Positions 20,295 through 28,776 of a stretch of DNA of 62,351 nt are shown here, piece by piece. Origin of the DNA: an uncultured Lachnospiraceae bacterium (GTDB lineage: Bacteria; Bacillota; Clostridia; Lachnospirales; Lachnospiraceae). The stretch covers positions 1 through 62,351 of the forward strand of contig CACWRR010000005.1 of NCBI GenBank assembly GCA_902763335.1. Reading direction: 5' to 3'. The translations under genes were made by a program, and so were the position numbers. Each line of letters opens with the position of its first letter. Position 1 is the stretch's first letter. The notes beneath the pieces were generated by a model. It ran no database searches, was not told the origin of the DNA, and saw only the letters and a list, made by a program, of their open reading frames with translations.

Positions 20295-21020
20295 TTAGTT
20301 TTTCTCTCTGCCCAGTTTGAAACTTTCTCCAAATTCCGAATATATATACTGATTTACGTCTCCGTAAAAATATTCATCATTATTTATATGCAGAATCATA
20401 CTTGCCTGCTCAACAACATTTTTTATATCATGTGATACCATTATTATCGTCATCTTATCAGTCTTATTTAACTTTTCAAGACTTTCATACAACTCCATCG
20501 TGGCATTAGGATCAAGTCCCGTAACAGGTTCGTCAAGAATCAGAAGTCCTCCTGCCGCACAAAGTGCCCTTGCTATAAGCACTCTTTGCTGCTGCCCTCC
20601 TGAAAGCTCCTTGTAACATCTCTTTCTGTATTCAAGTATATTCATTTTTTTCATATTATTCTGCGCCAGCTGCTTTTCCCTCTTATTATAAAAAGGTCTC
20701 CATCCGCATCTGTTTAAAAAACCCGACATAACTACTTCCTCAACCGTTGCCGGAAAGTCTTTCTGGATATCAGTCTGCTGTGGCAGATATCCTATATAGC
20801 CGTTTTGTATGGATTTATCCAGTATTACTTTTCCCTTTACCGGTTTTATAAGTCCAAGCAGCGTCTTTATAAGTGTACTCTTTCCCGAACCGTTTTCACC
20901 TATAACGCACAAATAATCCCCCTGTCTCACATCAAAGCTTAAGTGTTCCATCACCGGTCTTCCGTCATATCCGAGTGAAACATCCTCGCACTCTAATATT
21001 TTCTTTCTATCATCTGGCAT
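20295..21020 (-). CDS. Metal ABC transporter ATP-binding protein
   Basis: 241-residue ABC ATPase, partner of the cluster-9 permease. Walker A GENGSGKST near residue 40, Q-loop GYLPQQTDIQKDFPATV, signature ELSGGQQQR, Walker B LLILDEP, H-loop VSHD. The ZnuC/MntB-like PATVEEVVMSGF segment is present. GGGGTG precedes the ATG. First gene of the operon. Confidence 0.93.
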   Translation of the reverse strand: MPDDRKKILECEDVSLGYDGRPVMEHLSFDVRQGDYLCVIGENGSGKSTLIKTLLGLIKPVKGKVILDKSIQNGYIGYLPQQTDIQKDFPATVEEVVMSGFLNRCGWRPFYNKREKQLAQNNMKKMNILEYRKRCYKELSGGQQQRVLIARALCAAGGLLILDEPVTGLDPNATMELYESLEKLNKTDKMTIIMVSHDIKNVVEQASMILHINNDEYFYGDVNQYIYSEFGESFKLGREKN

Positions 21021-21037
21021 ATTCGCACCCCTTTTCT

Positions 21038-21054
21038 AAAATGCTTTGCATTTT
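21038..21054. repeat. 7-3-7 palindrome in the metal transporter leader
   Basis: AAAATGC/GCATTTT with three bases between, 18 bases upstream of the ATPase gene start. It could be an operator for a metal regulator or a small leader hairpin; it does not match the Fur/Zur consensus. Confidence 0.4.
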
Positions 21055-21098
21055 TTGATATGTATTTTTTATGCAAAATAAATAAATTCATGTTCAAA

Positions 21099-21127
21099 AT
21101 TGTAGATTATCTCATCTTTTTTGTCAA
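21099..21127 (-). promoter_or_regulatory. Metal ABC operon promoter
   Basis: Minus-strand TTGACA and TACAAT with a 17-base spacer, about 80 bases before the ATPase gene. Confidence 0.8.
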
Positions 21128-21141
21128 TAAAGTTTTAAATG

Positions 21142-21170
21142 TTTACTTTACACTTTACCCGCATTATAGT
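21142..21170 (+). promoter_or_regulatory. Glycosylation operon promoter
   Basis: TTTACT and TATAGT with a 17-base spacer, ending 27 bases before the glycosyltransferase ATG. It is divergent from the metal transporter promoter. Confidence 0.7.
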
Positions 21171-21197
21171 AAAATAATGTGAGTTGTCTTATTATAT

Positions 21198-22196
21198 ATG
21201 ATAGCAAAGGAGTTGATTAGTACGAAAACCATAGACATTGTGGTTCCCTGCTATAACGAAGAAGACATGCTTGAAATGTTTTTTACAGAAAGTAAAAAAA
21301 TTCTCGATACAATCAGCAACTATTCTTTTAAGTTTATATTTGTTGATGACGGCAGCAGGGACCGCACATTAAAAATACTAATGAGTCTGGCTGAAAAATG
21401 GCCTCAGGTAAGCTATATTTCCTTTTCAAGAAATTTTGGAAAAGAGGCAGCCATGTATGCCGGCTTTAAATACACAACCGGTGATTATATTATCGTTATG
21501 GATGCAGATTTGCAGCATCCGCCAGCAATGATACCAGATATGATTGCCGAAATTGAAAAAGGTCATGACTGTTGTGCTGCAAGGCGTACCGACAGAAAAG
21601 GTGAAAGCAAAATAAAAAGCAGCTTTTCACGTATGTTTTACAGACTGAGTAACAGACTTACAGATGTAAATCTCGTTCAGGGCGCGGTGGACTTCAGGAT
21701 AATGACCTCGCAGATGGTTGACTCCATTATGGAACTGTCAGAAAACCAGCGTTTCTCAAAAGGAATATTTGCCTGGGTAGGATTTGATACGGTATGGATT
21801 CCATATCATAACATTGAACGGCCTGTAGGTCAGAGCAAATGGAGTTTCTGGGGACTGTTTAAATATGCAATCGACGGAATAACCGCTTTTTCCATCGCTC
21901 CACTGCGAATGGTGACCGCATTTGGATTTTTCATTTCCACATGTGCCTTTGTATATATTATAGTAACTCTTATACAGACACTTATATGTGGAATAGCCGT
22001 ACCGGGATATGTAACAACATTATCCGCAGTACTGTTCCTTGGTGGAATAATAGAATTTTCCCTCGGTATTCTCGGTGAGTATATAGGACATATTTATATA
22101 GAAGCTAAAAACAGACCTATTTTTATAATAAAAGAAACTAATATCCCTCTTACAAAAAGTAGCAGGAGGATGAAACAGGAGGATAATCGTGAATAA
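21198..22196 (+). CDS. Polyprenyl-phosphate glycosyltransferase (GT2, CsbB/GtrB type)
   Basis: 332-residue membrane-anchored family 2 glycosyltransferase. N-terminal GT-A domain with IDIVVPCYNEEDML, the DXD-type motif VMDADLQHPP (near residue 100), QGAVDFRIM and the QxxKW-like GQSKWSFWGL; two C-terminal membrane helices (about 230-300). Family members transfer a sugar from a nucleotide donor to undecaprenyl phosphate. The start is uncertain: an AAGGAG lies inside the first codons (21206-21211), so the real start could be a non-ATG codon just after it. It overlaps the next gene by eight bases. Confidence 0.92.
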   Translation: MIAKELISTKTIDIVVPCYNEEDMLEMFFTESKKILDTISNYSFKFIFVDDGSRDRTLKILMSLAEKWPQVSYISFSRNFGKEAAMYAGFKYTTGDYIIVMDADLQHPPAMIPDMIAEIEKGHDCCAARRTDRKGESKIKSSFSRMFYRLSNRLTDVNLVQGAVDFRIMTSQMVDSIMELSENQRFSKGIFAWVGFDTVWIPYHNIERPVGQSKWSFWGLFKYAIDGITAFSIAPLRMVTAFGFFISTCAFVYIIVTLIQTLICGIAVPGYVTTLSAVLFLGGIIEFSLGILGEYIGHIYIEAKNRPIFIIKETNIPLTKSSRRMKQEDNRE

Positions 22197-25146
22197 ATTA
22201 ATTGACAAACTATTTAACAGGGAGACGGTCTCTTACCTTATTTTTGGTATACTGACAACAGTTGTTGATTTTCTTGTATACGCCCTGTTTTGTAAAATTC
22301 TTGGCGTAAACTATTTATTATCAAACATAATCTCATGGGCCGCCGCAGTATTATTTGCCTATGTTACCAACAAAATATTTGTTTTTAAGAGTAAAGACCG
22401 CTCATTTAAAACACTATTAAATGAAATATCTGCATTCATCAGTGCAAGACTGTTCAGTCTGGTATTCAGTCTGGTATTCATTTACCTGTGCGTAATACTT
22501 CTCGGAATGAATGACCTTGTTGCAAAGATTATTTCATGTGTATTCGTAGTCATTATAAATTATGTACTCAGCAAATTTTTCATCTTTAATCAGAATGACA
22601 AAAATGAAAAAGAATCTTTTATAACAAAGCTTAAAAATAACATAGTATACATACTTGCATTCCTTATTCCGGTTGCAATATTACTTGTTATCTACTATTT
22701 AAGAGATATTTTCCCATTCGGTGAAGAAATGTACTTAAGAAGTGACTGTTATCACCAGTACGCACCATTCCACAAGGAATTTTTTAACAAATTAAAAAGC
22801 GGCGGAAGTCTGACATATTCATGGAATATAGGTATGGGTGTTAATTTTTCGGCACTCTATGCTTATTACCTTGCCAGCCCGGTAAACTGGTTTATTGCAA
22901 TCTTCCCTGAAAAATATATTGTTGAAGTAATGAACGGATACATTATATTAAAAGCCGGACTTTGCAGTTTTGGTTTTGCATATTATATCCGCAACCGTTT
23001 TAAAACAAAAAATATTTCAGTTGCAGCTTTTGCAATATTTTATGCACTTTCATCATATTTCGCTGCTTTCAGCTGGAATGTAATGTGGCTTGACTGTTTG
23101 ATACTTCTGCCTTTTATACTTCTCGGACTTGAAAGACTTGTAAAAGAAAATAAATGTTTCTTATACTGTGTATCTCTCGGTCTTGCAATAGTATCAAACT
23201 ACTATATAGCTATTATGATCTGTATATTCTGTGTACTTTACTATTTTGCACTCATATATTCAGATAAGAGCAAAAAGAATGTTAAATACTATATAACCAA
23301 ATTCCTCAACTTCGGAATCTACTCTCTTCTTGCCGGTGGTTTTGCAGCCGCAGTTTTCCTGCCTGCATACTTTGCACTTAAATCAACCGCCTCAGGAGAA
23401 TTTGATTTTCCTAAGTTGTTACAGAATTATTTTTCAGTATTTGATATGCTGTCACGTTCGCTGATAGATGTTGAAGCTTCAATATTCTCAGCACATGACC
23501 CTAACCTTTACTGTACGGTAGCCGTATTTATACTGATACCTCTGTATTTTATGTGCAGCAAGATAGATGCACGGGAAAAGATAGCTAAGGCTGCTCTCCT
23601 TGCATTTATGCTTTTTAGTTTTAACACTAATATACCTAACTATATATGGCACGGATTCCATTTTCCTAACTCACTTCCGTGCAGGCAGTCATTTATATAC
23701 ATTTTCCTTGTGCTTGCAATTAGCTATGAGGCATTTATTCATATTAAATCATTTTCATCTAAACAGGTATTCGGTACATTTGCAGGTGCCATAGCACTGA
23801 TACTGGTTATCGAAAAGCTTTATGTAAGTGATTCATATGATTTTAAGATAATATATTACAGCATCGGATTTCTTCTGCTTTATCTTATAGCATTTATGTT
23901 ATACAGAAGTCCTGATTACAGACGTGGAGTTATAGTATTCTTCATATTTATAATAACGATTTCAGAGACATATGTGAACTTAAACACAACTGGTTTAAGC
24001 ACAACAAGCAGAACTTATTACATGGATGACAATAAGAATATAACAAATGTACTAAATGAGGTTGCAGATGATGACGACGGATTCTACCGTGTCGAGAAAT
24101 ATGAACGTCATACCAAAAACGATGCCGGTTGGAATAATTACCGCGGTGCATCAACATTTTCTTCTACAGCCAAAGCCGGTCTTTCAACATATTACGGACA
24201 GATTGGTATGGAAGAATCCACAAATGCTTATGCATACTACGGACATACTCCACTTACAGAATCACTTTTCTCCATCAAATATGTCCTTGGTGAGACATAT
24301 CAGGATGATACTGATTTAGTAAGACTTAAAAATGCATCCGGCAATGTTTATCTGTATGAAAACACATATACTCTTCCATTGGGATTTATGCTTGATGAAG
24401 ATTTTGAAGATAACTGGGATTTTGATAATTCCGATCCATTTGCTGTACAGAACAGTTTTGCTGCAAACGTTATCGGTGATGACGGATACAATCTTTTTAC
24501 AAGACTTGATGTAAACAGCGACGGAAATAATGCTGAAATATCCGTTGATAAAGATACACACCTTTATGTATATGTAACAACATCTCTTGATAAAGTCGAT
24601 GTGGAAATTCAGGACAGCGAAGGTAACGCTACTTATAACAAAACATACAGTGATATGTCTCATCCACATACTCTTGACCTCGGAACAATTCATCCTGGTG
24701 AAACGGTATATGTCAATCCAAATGATGATGACGTAAAATCACTCCAGTTATACGCATACGCCTTTGATTTTGACACATTTGTTTCTGTATATGATGAATT
24801 AAGCACACAGAGACTTAATCTTGAACAGTTTGAAGATACCTACGTTAAAGGCTCTATAACAGCCGATTATGACGGACTGTTATATACATCTATTCCATAT
24901 GATGACGGATGGAGTGTCTATGTTGACGGAGAAAAAGCAGAGACAAATTCATTTGAAGATGCATTGCTGTCTGTTTATCTGCCTGAAGGAACTCATACGA
25001 TAGAATTTAAATATCGTCCTGTAGGACTTACACTTGGAATCGTTTTGAGCATATTAAGTGTTATAGCTTTTATTTCATTAGTAATCTTAGATTATCAGAA
25101 AAAGAAACGCGAACAGTCAAAAACCACTGCTGCTGATTCTGAATAG
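22189..25146 (+). CDS. GtrA-YfhO fusion, polytopic envelope glycosylation protein
   Basis: 985 residues in two parts. Residues 7-140 are a GtrA-like four-helix domain (NRETVSYLIFGILTTVVDF, FAYVTNKIFVFKS), a family proposed to flip polyprenyl-linked sugars. Residues 150-965 are a YfhO-type GT-C membrane protein: a large first extracytoplasmic loop (FPFGEEMYLRSDCYHQYAPF, YSWNIGMGVNF), about 12 membrane helices, an extracellular beta-rich domain (about 610-930), and a final helix. With the upstream GT2 this makes the CsbB-GtcA-YfhO type three-step pathway (load, flip, transfer) in two genes, which in Bacilli glycosylates lipoteichoic acid. GTG start with GGAGG upstream. Confidence 0.88.
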   Translation: MNKLIDKLFNRETVSYLIFGILTTVVDFLVYALFCKILGVNYLLSNIISWAAAVLFAYVTNKIFVFKSKDRSFKTLLNEISAFISARLFSLVFSLVFIYLCVILLGMNDLVAKIISCVFVVIINYVLSKFFIFNQNDKNEKESFITKLKNNIVYILAFLIPVAILLVIYYLRDIFPFGEEMYLRSDCYHQYAPFHKEFFNKLKSGGSLTYSWNIGMGVNFSALYAYYLASPVNWFIAIFPEKYIVEVMNGYIILKAGLCSFGFAYYIRNRFKTKNISVAAFAIFYALSSYFAAFSWNVMWLDCLILLPFILLGLERLVKENKCFLYCVSLGLAIVSNYYIAIMICIFCVLYYFALIYSDKSKKNVKYYITKFLNFGIYSLLAGGFAAAVFLPAYFALKSTASGEFDFPKLLQNYFSVFDMLSRSLIDVEASIFSAHDPNLYCTVAVFILIPLYFMCSKIDAREKIAKAALLAFMLFSFNTNIPNYIWHGFHFPNSLPCRQSFIYIFLVLAISYEAFIHIKSFSSKQVFGTFAGAIALILVIEKLYVSDSYDFKIIYYSIGFLLLYLIAFMLYRSPDYRRGVIVFFIFIITISETYVNLNTTGLSTTSRTYYMDDNKNITNVLNEVADDDDGFYRVEKYERHTKNDAGWNNYRGASTFSSTAKAGLSTYYGQIGMEESTNAYAYYGHTPLTESLFSIKYVLGETYQDDTDLVRLKNASGNVYLYENTYTLPLGFMLDEDFEDNWDFDNSDPFAVQNSFAANVIGDDGYNLFTRLDVNSDGNNAEISVDKDTHLYVYVTTSLDKVDVEIQDSEGNATYNKTYSDMSHPHTLDLGTIHPGETVYVNPNDDDVKSLQLYAYAFDFDTFVSVYDELSTQRLNLEQFEDTYVKGSITADYDGLLYTSIPYDDGWSVYVDGEKAETNSFEDALLSVYLPEGTHTIEFKYRPVGLTLGIVLSILSVIAFISLVILDYQKKKREQSKTTAADSE

Positions 25147-25158
25147 AATCAGCAGCAC

Positions 25159-25199
25159 AAAAAAAACAGTACCGACAAATAATCGGTACTGTTTTTTTT
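25159..25199. terminator. Bidirectional terminator
   Basis: Hairpin CAGTACCGA/TCGGTACTG flanked by eight A on the left and eight T on the right, serving the plus-strand glycosylation operon and the minus-strand maf gene. Confidence 0.95.
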
Positions 25200-25776
25200 A
25201 AACATCTATTCCCATGTCGTGCAATAGTTTGAGTATTGCTGATACCGGAAGACCAACAACATTGTTGTAATCACCGTCAATCTTCTCTACAAAAGCTGCA
25301 CCTCTTCCCTGAATAGCGTAAGCTCCGGCCTTATCCATAGGCTCTCCTGTTTCCACATAGCTTACTATCTGTTCATGAGTCATCGGATACATGAATACAT
25401 GAGTACTTCTTACAAGCGTTACCTTTCTCTCAGGAAATACAAGTGCTACGCCTGTAACTACCTGATGCTTGTTGCCCTGAAGCATAGTCAGCATTTCTAT
25501 TGCCTCCTCTTTGCTCTTAGGCTTTCCAAGAGTCTTACCCTTATAAGATACTACAGTATCAGCTCCTATAACCAAACCATATTGCCCCTTACACTTATTT
25601 GCTACATCCACTGCTTTCTTCTTGCACAGAATTTTAACCAGATCTGTTGAAACGTCAGTTGTAATGTTTTCTTCAACATCACTCGGAACACATTCAAATT
25701 CAATTCCAATCTGCTCCAACAACTGTTTTCTTCTTGGCGAACCTGATGCAAGAATAACTTTTCCATTAAGTTTCAT
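25198..25776 (-). CDS. maf: Maf family nucleoside triphosphate pyrophosphatase
   Basis: Maf-type house-cleaning pyrophosphatase that hydrolyses non-canonical or pyrimidine NTPs; overexpression in Bacilli affects septation. About 192 residues from the ATG at 25776 (MKLNGKVILASGSPRRKQLL), favoured by AAAGGA upstream. Conserved SGSPRR near residue 11, GADTVV near 72 and the segment GEPMDKAGAYAIQGRGA. Its product ends about level with the bidirectional terminator. Six bases separate the next gene upstream (radical SAM) stop from the longer frame, so the two are probably co-transcribed. Confidence 0.93.
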   Translation of the reverse strand: MKLNGKVILASGSPRRKQLLEQIGIEFECVPSDVEENITTDVSTDLVKILCKKKAVDVANKCKGQYGLVIGADTVVSYKGKTLGKPKSKEEAIEMLTMLQGNKHQVVTGVALVFPERKVTLVRSTHVFMYPMTHEQIVSYVETGEPMDKAGAYAIQGRGAAFVEKIDGDYNNVVGLPVSAILKLLHDMGIDV

Positions 25777-25817
25777 ATACATCCTTTCCTTCCATACTTC
25801 ATGGCTCTGCACTCATA

Positions 25818-26432
25818 TCAGTCTTCCCACGGACGTATTCTGTATGTAACGCCCAGTGATTCACAGATATGCCTGCACTGCTCTTCTTCGTCCTTTGTCA
25901 GAGTCGTGTCAACGGTAGTCAGCACCACCTCACTAACATAGTGTTTCACATTCTCTGCAAATTTTAATAATGCATCAAATGATTCAATCCCAAATTTGTT
26001 TCTTGTAAGCTCATAATACTTCTCCCTGTTAGGTGTATTAAGACTGATAGAAACAACATCCACCCTGCCCTCAAATTCCGGTGCTGTATCTCTGCCATTA
26101 ATAAGGTCAGATAAACCATTCGTATTTACCCTGATTTTCTTATTATAATGCTTTTTAAGCCATTCTGCAACTTGAATAAGCATATCTAATCTTTCGGTAG
26201 GTTCTCCAAACCCACAAAATACAATTTCTTTATATTCATCTAAATTAAGCTTTGCAAATTCAGCCTTGATTTCCTCGAAATCCGGCTCATGTTCAAGCCA
26301 AAGCACATGTGAATCATCCATTTTATCCCTTGTCTGACGTAGGCAAAATGTACAGGAACATGGACATTTATTAGTAAGATTAACATATAAATTGTCATGA
26401 ACTTTGTATAATATAGTCATAGCTTTTTCCAT
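25818..26432 (-). CDS. Radical SAM protein, TatD-associated type
   Basis: About 204 residues. A [4Fe-4S] radical SAM enzyme with cysteines in CPCSCTFC (CxxxCxxC), the CGFGEP glycine-rich SAM contact, and VNTNGL. The opening MTILYKVHDNLYVNLTNKC resembles the radical SAM family found linked to tatD genes; no tatD is next to it here. The reaction is unknown. Start ATG at 26432 is set by TTGGAG. A short protein lacking extra C-terminal clusters. Confidence 0.85.
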   Translation of the reverse strand: MEKAMTILYKVHDNLYVNLTNKCPCSCTFCLRQTRDKMDDSHVLWLEHEPDFEEIKAEFAKLNLDEYKEIVFCGFGEPTERLDMLIQVAEWLKKHYNKKIRVNTNGLSDLINGRDTAPEFEGRVDVVSISLNTPNREKYYELTRNKFGIESFDALLKFAENVKHYVSEVVLTTVDTTLTKDEEEQCRHICESLGVTYRIRPWED

Positions 26433-26476
26433 TTTTTTCTCCAATCCAAGGCATTTTTATGCCTTAATTATATTTT

Positions 26477-27304
26477 CTATGAAAGTGTCGTAAGAAACTC
26501 TTCAAAGCATACACCATCAGTATCAGGAATATCCATCTCTATTGACTTTGCAATACATTTTATGATAAATTCTGAAGCCTTTCTTACAGACTGTTCAAAG
26601 TCTTCTCCGTTTACAGCATCAGCCGCAATAATCGATGCAAATATGTCTCCTGTTCCGGAACGTTCTTTTCCCACTTTTTTATTTCTGACCCAGGATACAC
26701 CTTTTCCTGATTCATATACAAGATTTGCAACCATATCTCCCTGCTGAAGTCCTGTTATGACAATCTTGTCAGGTCCTTTATCCGACAGTTTTTTCACTAT
26801 CTCCTCAAGTTCCTCGTCCGTCATGTCCTCTCTGTAAGGTGTCTCCGTAAGTATACAGGCTTCCGTAAGATTAGGTGTAATAATATCCGCATATTCCAAA
26901 AGTTTTATCATATCGCGGCACATGTCTTCCGTATATGTTGAATAAGGTTTTCCATAATCACCCATAACCGGATCGATAATTACTATTGTATCATCTCCTC
27001 CAAAGTCATTTAAAAATCCTGATACAATCTCTATCTGTTTTCTGGAACCCAGAAATCCGGTAGCAATGCCCTTGAATCTCAAGTCAAGTTTCTTCCAGTT
27101 ATCAATGTATTCCTGCATCCTGTCTGTATAATCATCAAAAAAGAAGCTCTCAAATCCACTGTGATTTGAAAAAATTGATGTCGGCAGCATACAACACTGT
27201 ATTTTCATTGCTGATATTATCGGAAGGGATACTGCTATCGAACATCTCCCGAAACCGGATATATCGTTTATAACTGCTATTTTTTTCTGATTGTTATGAG
27301 ACAT
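26477..27304 (-). CDS. pdxY: Pyridoxal/pyridoxamine kinase
   Basis: 275-residue ribokinase-superfamily vitamin B6 kinase; phosphorylates pyridoxal or pyridoxamine in the B6 salvage pathway. Visible: NDISGFGRCSIAVSLP at the N-terminus (substrate side), VIIDPVMGDYGKPY near residue 110, ITPNLTEACILT, and the anion-hole/catalytic GTGDIFAS near residue 225. AGAGG lies nine bases before the ATG. The symbol is chosen by similarity of the N-terminal and DPVMGD motifs; PdxK-like naming is equally possible. Confidence 0.88.
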   Translation of the reverse strand: MSHNNQKKIAVINDISGFGRCSIAVSLPIISAMKIQCCMLPTSIFSNHSGFESFFFDDYTDRMQEYIDNWKKLDLRFKGIATGFLGSRKQIEIVSGFLNDFGGDDTIVIIDPVMGDYGKPYSTYTEDMCRDMIKLLEYADIITPNLTEACILTETPYREDMTDEELEEIVKKLSDKGPDKIVITGLQQGDMVANLVYESGKGVSWVRNKKVGKERSGTGDIFASIIAADAVNGEDFEQSVRKASEFIIKCIAKSIEMDIPDTDGVCFEEFLTTLS

Positions 27305-27369
27305 ACATCTGTTCCTCTCATTTCTTTAAATTTTCTTAAAAACATAATATAAATCAGATCTGGTAGTGT

Positions 27370-27386
27370 GTAAAATACCATTTTAC
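27370..27386. repeat. 7-3-7 palindrome between pdxY and the CapA-like gene
   Basis: GTAAAAT/ATTTTAC separated by three bases, 66 bases upstream of pdxY. A possible operator for either divergent gene. The rest of the 359-base gap (27305-27663) holds cloverleaf copy B and AT-rich sequence with possible -10 boxes near 27417 and 27438. Confidence 0.4.
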
Positions 27387-27485
27387 CTTTTTTTGACCAT
27401 GCCACTTTTTTCACTTGTATAATTAGCAAAAACAATTTATACTATAGATTATGAATTTTAAAAACGATAAAGTTTATGGGCTATC

Positions 27486-27615
27486 ATCTGATTAGCGGGA
27501 CAAAAGCCCCTGCGGGGACTAGCCGGCACAAATATGTGTATTTGCAAGCTAGCTTACAATAGCACATATTGTGTCCGGCTGGTGCGTAGCACCACTTTTG
27601 CCCCACTAATCAGAT
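27486..27615 (-). repeat. Cloverleaf repeat, copy B (pdxY/CapA-like divergent gap)
   Basis: 130-bp element. 21-position closing stem (27486-27506 with 27595-27615) with two mismatches, C27496-A27605 and A27500-C27601; the apical stem has a third (TTGCAAGC/GCTTACAA). All three become G-U pairs on the minus strand. The arm base is AGCCGG/CCGGCT, the invariant GGTGC/GCACC hairpin is present, and the third arm is CCCC/GGGG. Confidence 0.85.
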
Positions 27616-27663
27616 AACTTCACAGCCTTAGCCTTCATCAAAGCGAAAGTGAGGATTCACATT

Positions 27664-28758
27664 TTGAAAGATTTAGAACAGAATGACTATATAAAGATTA
27701 TTGCTTCCCTTTTAGCCATAGTACTCATAATATTGGTTTTAAAAGTTGTGAAAGTCAATTTTATTAAACCCAAACATGATTCCAAAAATTTCTCAACAGA
27801 AGAAAATATCATCACCAACAAATCCGGTGACGTATCGGTTGCAATAGCCGGTAACGTGCTTCTAAGCAGCAAATTACAGACAACTTACAACTCAAGCGGT
27901 TTATCAGGTGTCATATCCGATGACCTTCAAAAGAAAATATCATCATCAGATATAGCTATAATGAACCAGACTTTTTCAAGTGTAGACAACACCGCCGGAG
28001 AATACCATGTTTCTTCTACTGCACTCAGCATATTAAATGACATGGGATTTAACATGGTATCTTTGTCAAATAATTATTTCAGGCAGTTCGGCGCTGAAAA
28101 TGCAATAAATTCAATCTACATGTTAAAAAATCACAACATTAAAGCTGCCGGAGCCGGAACAAACCAGATAAATGCAGCGGCACCTGCCGTCTACACATAC
28201 AATAATAAATCCATAGGACTTATGTCGGTAACCATAACAGATACAAATGATACATCCGACGGATTTGCCATAAATTCCAACGGACACGTCCGTGAACAGA
28301 TGGGTATATACGGTGAATCCGATATCGACAGGATATGCGACAGGATATATGATGCCAAAAACAATTGTGACTTCCTTATTGTCAATGTAAACTGGAACAC
28401 CTCCGGTGCAGCACCATCAAAGGAATCTAAATCGGCAGCAAAATCATTTATAAAATCAGGTGCTGATATGATAACCGGATGCAGCAATTCTTTTGAGGGG
28501 ATAGAATATTACAAAGGATGCCCTATTTTGTATGGCACAGGCAATTTCCTGCATACAGCCCCACAGAGTAAGACAGCCGTTGTAAAACTCAATATAAGCC
28601 GCAAAAACAAAGTAAGCATAAAACTCATACCATGTATAAGCGATGCCTATTATATCCGTGAAATGACTTCAACGGAAAAGAAAGCATTTTATAGTGATGT
28701 AACCGGTTTATCTAAAAACATAAAGATTACAAAAAAAGGAGAGGTTCAGCAATCATAA
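27664..28758 (+). CDS. CapA-like protein lacking metal ligands
   Basis: About 364 residues: an N-terminal membrane anchor (about residues 10-31), a short linker, and a CapA/PgsA-type calcineurin-like domain. The fold motifs are recognisable but the catalytic residues are not: GDV is GNV, the NLE motif is NQT, LANNH is LSNNY, the HWG motif is NWN, and the GHxPH motif is GCSNS; the closing YSLGNF survives as YGTGNF. It is probably a membrane-anchored non-catalytic relative of polyglutamate-synthesis proteins. TTG start at 27664 preferred because GAGG lies nine bases upstream; a GTG at 27649 is the alternative. Confidence 0.8.
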   Translation: MKDLEQNDYIKIIASLLAIVLIILVLKVVKVNFIKPKHDSKNFSTEENIITNKSGDVSVAIAGNVLLSSKLQTTYNSSGLSGVISDDLQKKISSSDIAIMNQTFSSVDNTAGEYHVSSTALSILNDMGFNMVSLSNNYFRQFGAENAINSIYMLKNHNIKAAGAGTNQINAAAPAVYTYNNKSIGLMSVTITDTNDTSDGFAINSNGHVREQMGIYGESDIDRICDRIYDAKNNCDFLIVNVNWNTSGAAPSKESKSAAKSFIKSGADMITGCSNSFEGIEYYKGCPILYGTGNFLHTAPQSKTAVVKLNISRKNKVSIKLIPCISDAYYIREMTSTEKKAFYSDVTGLSKNIKITKKGEVQQS

Positions 28759-28776
28759 GCTGAACTTCTCCTTTTA
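28731..28776. terminator. Bidirectional terminator overlapping the CapA-like stop
   Basis: 13-bp stem GGAGAGGTTCAGC/GCTGAACTTCTCC with A7 on the left and T4 on the right. Its left arm is in the last codons of the CapA-like gene; it also ends the minus-strand TraX gene. Confidence 0.9.
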
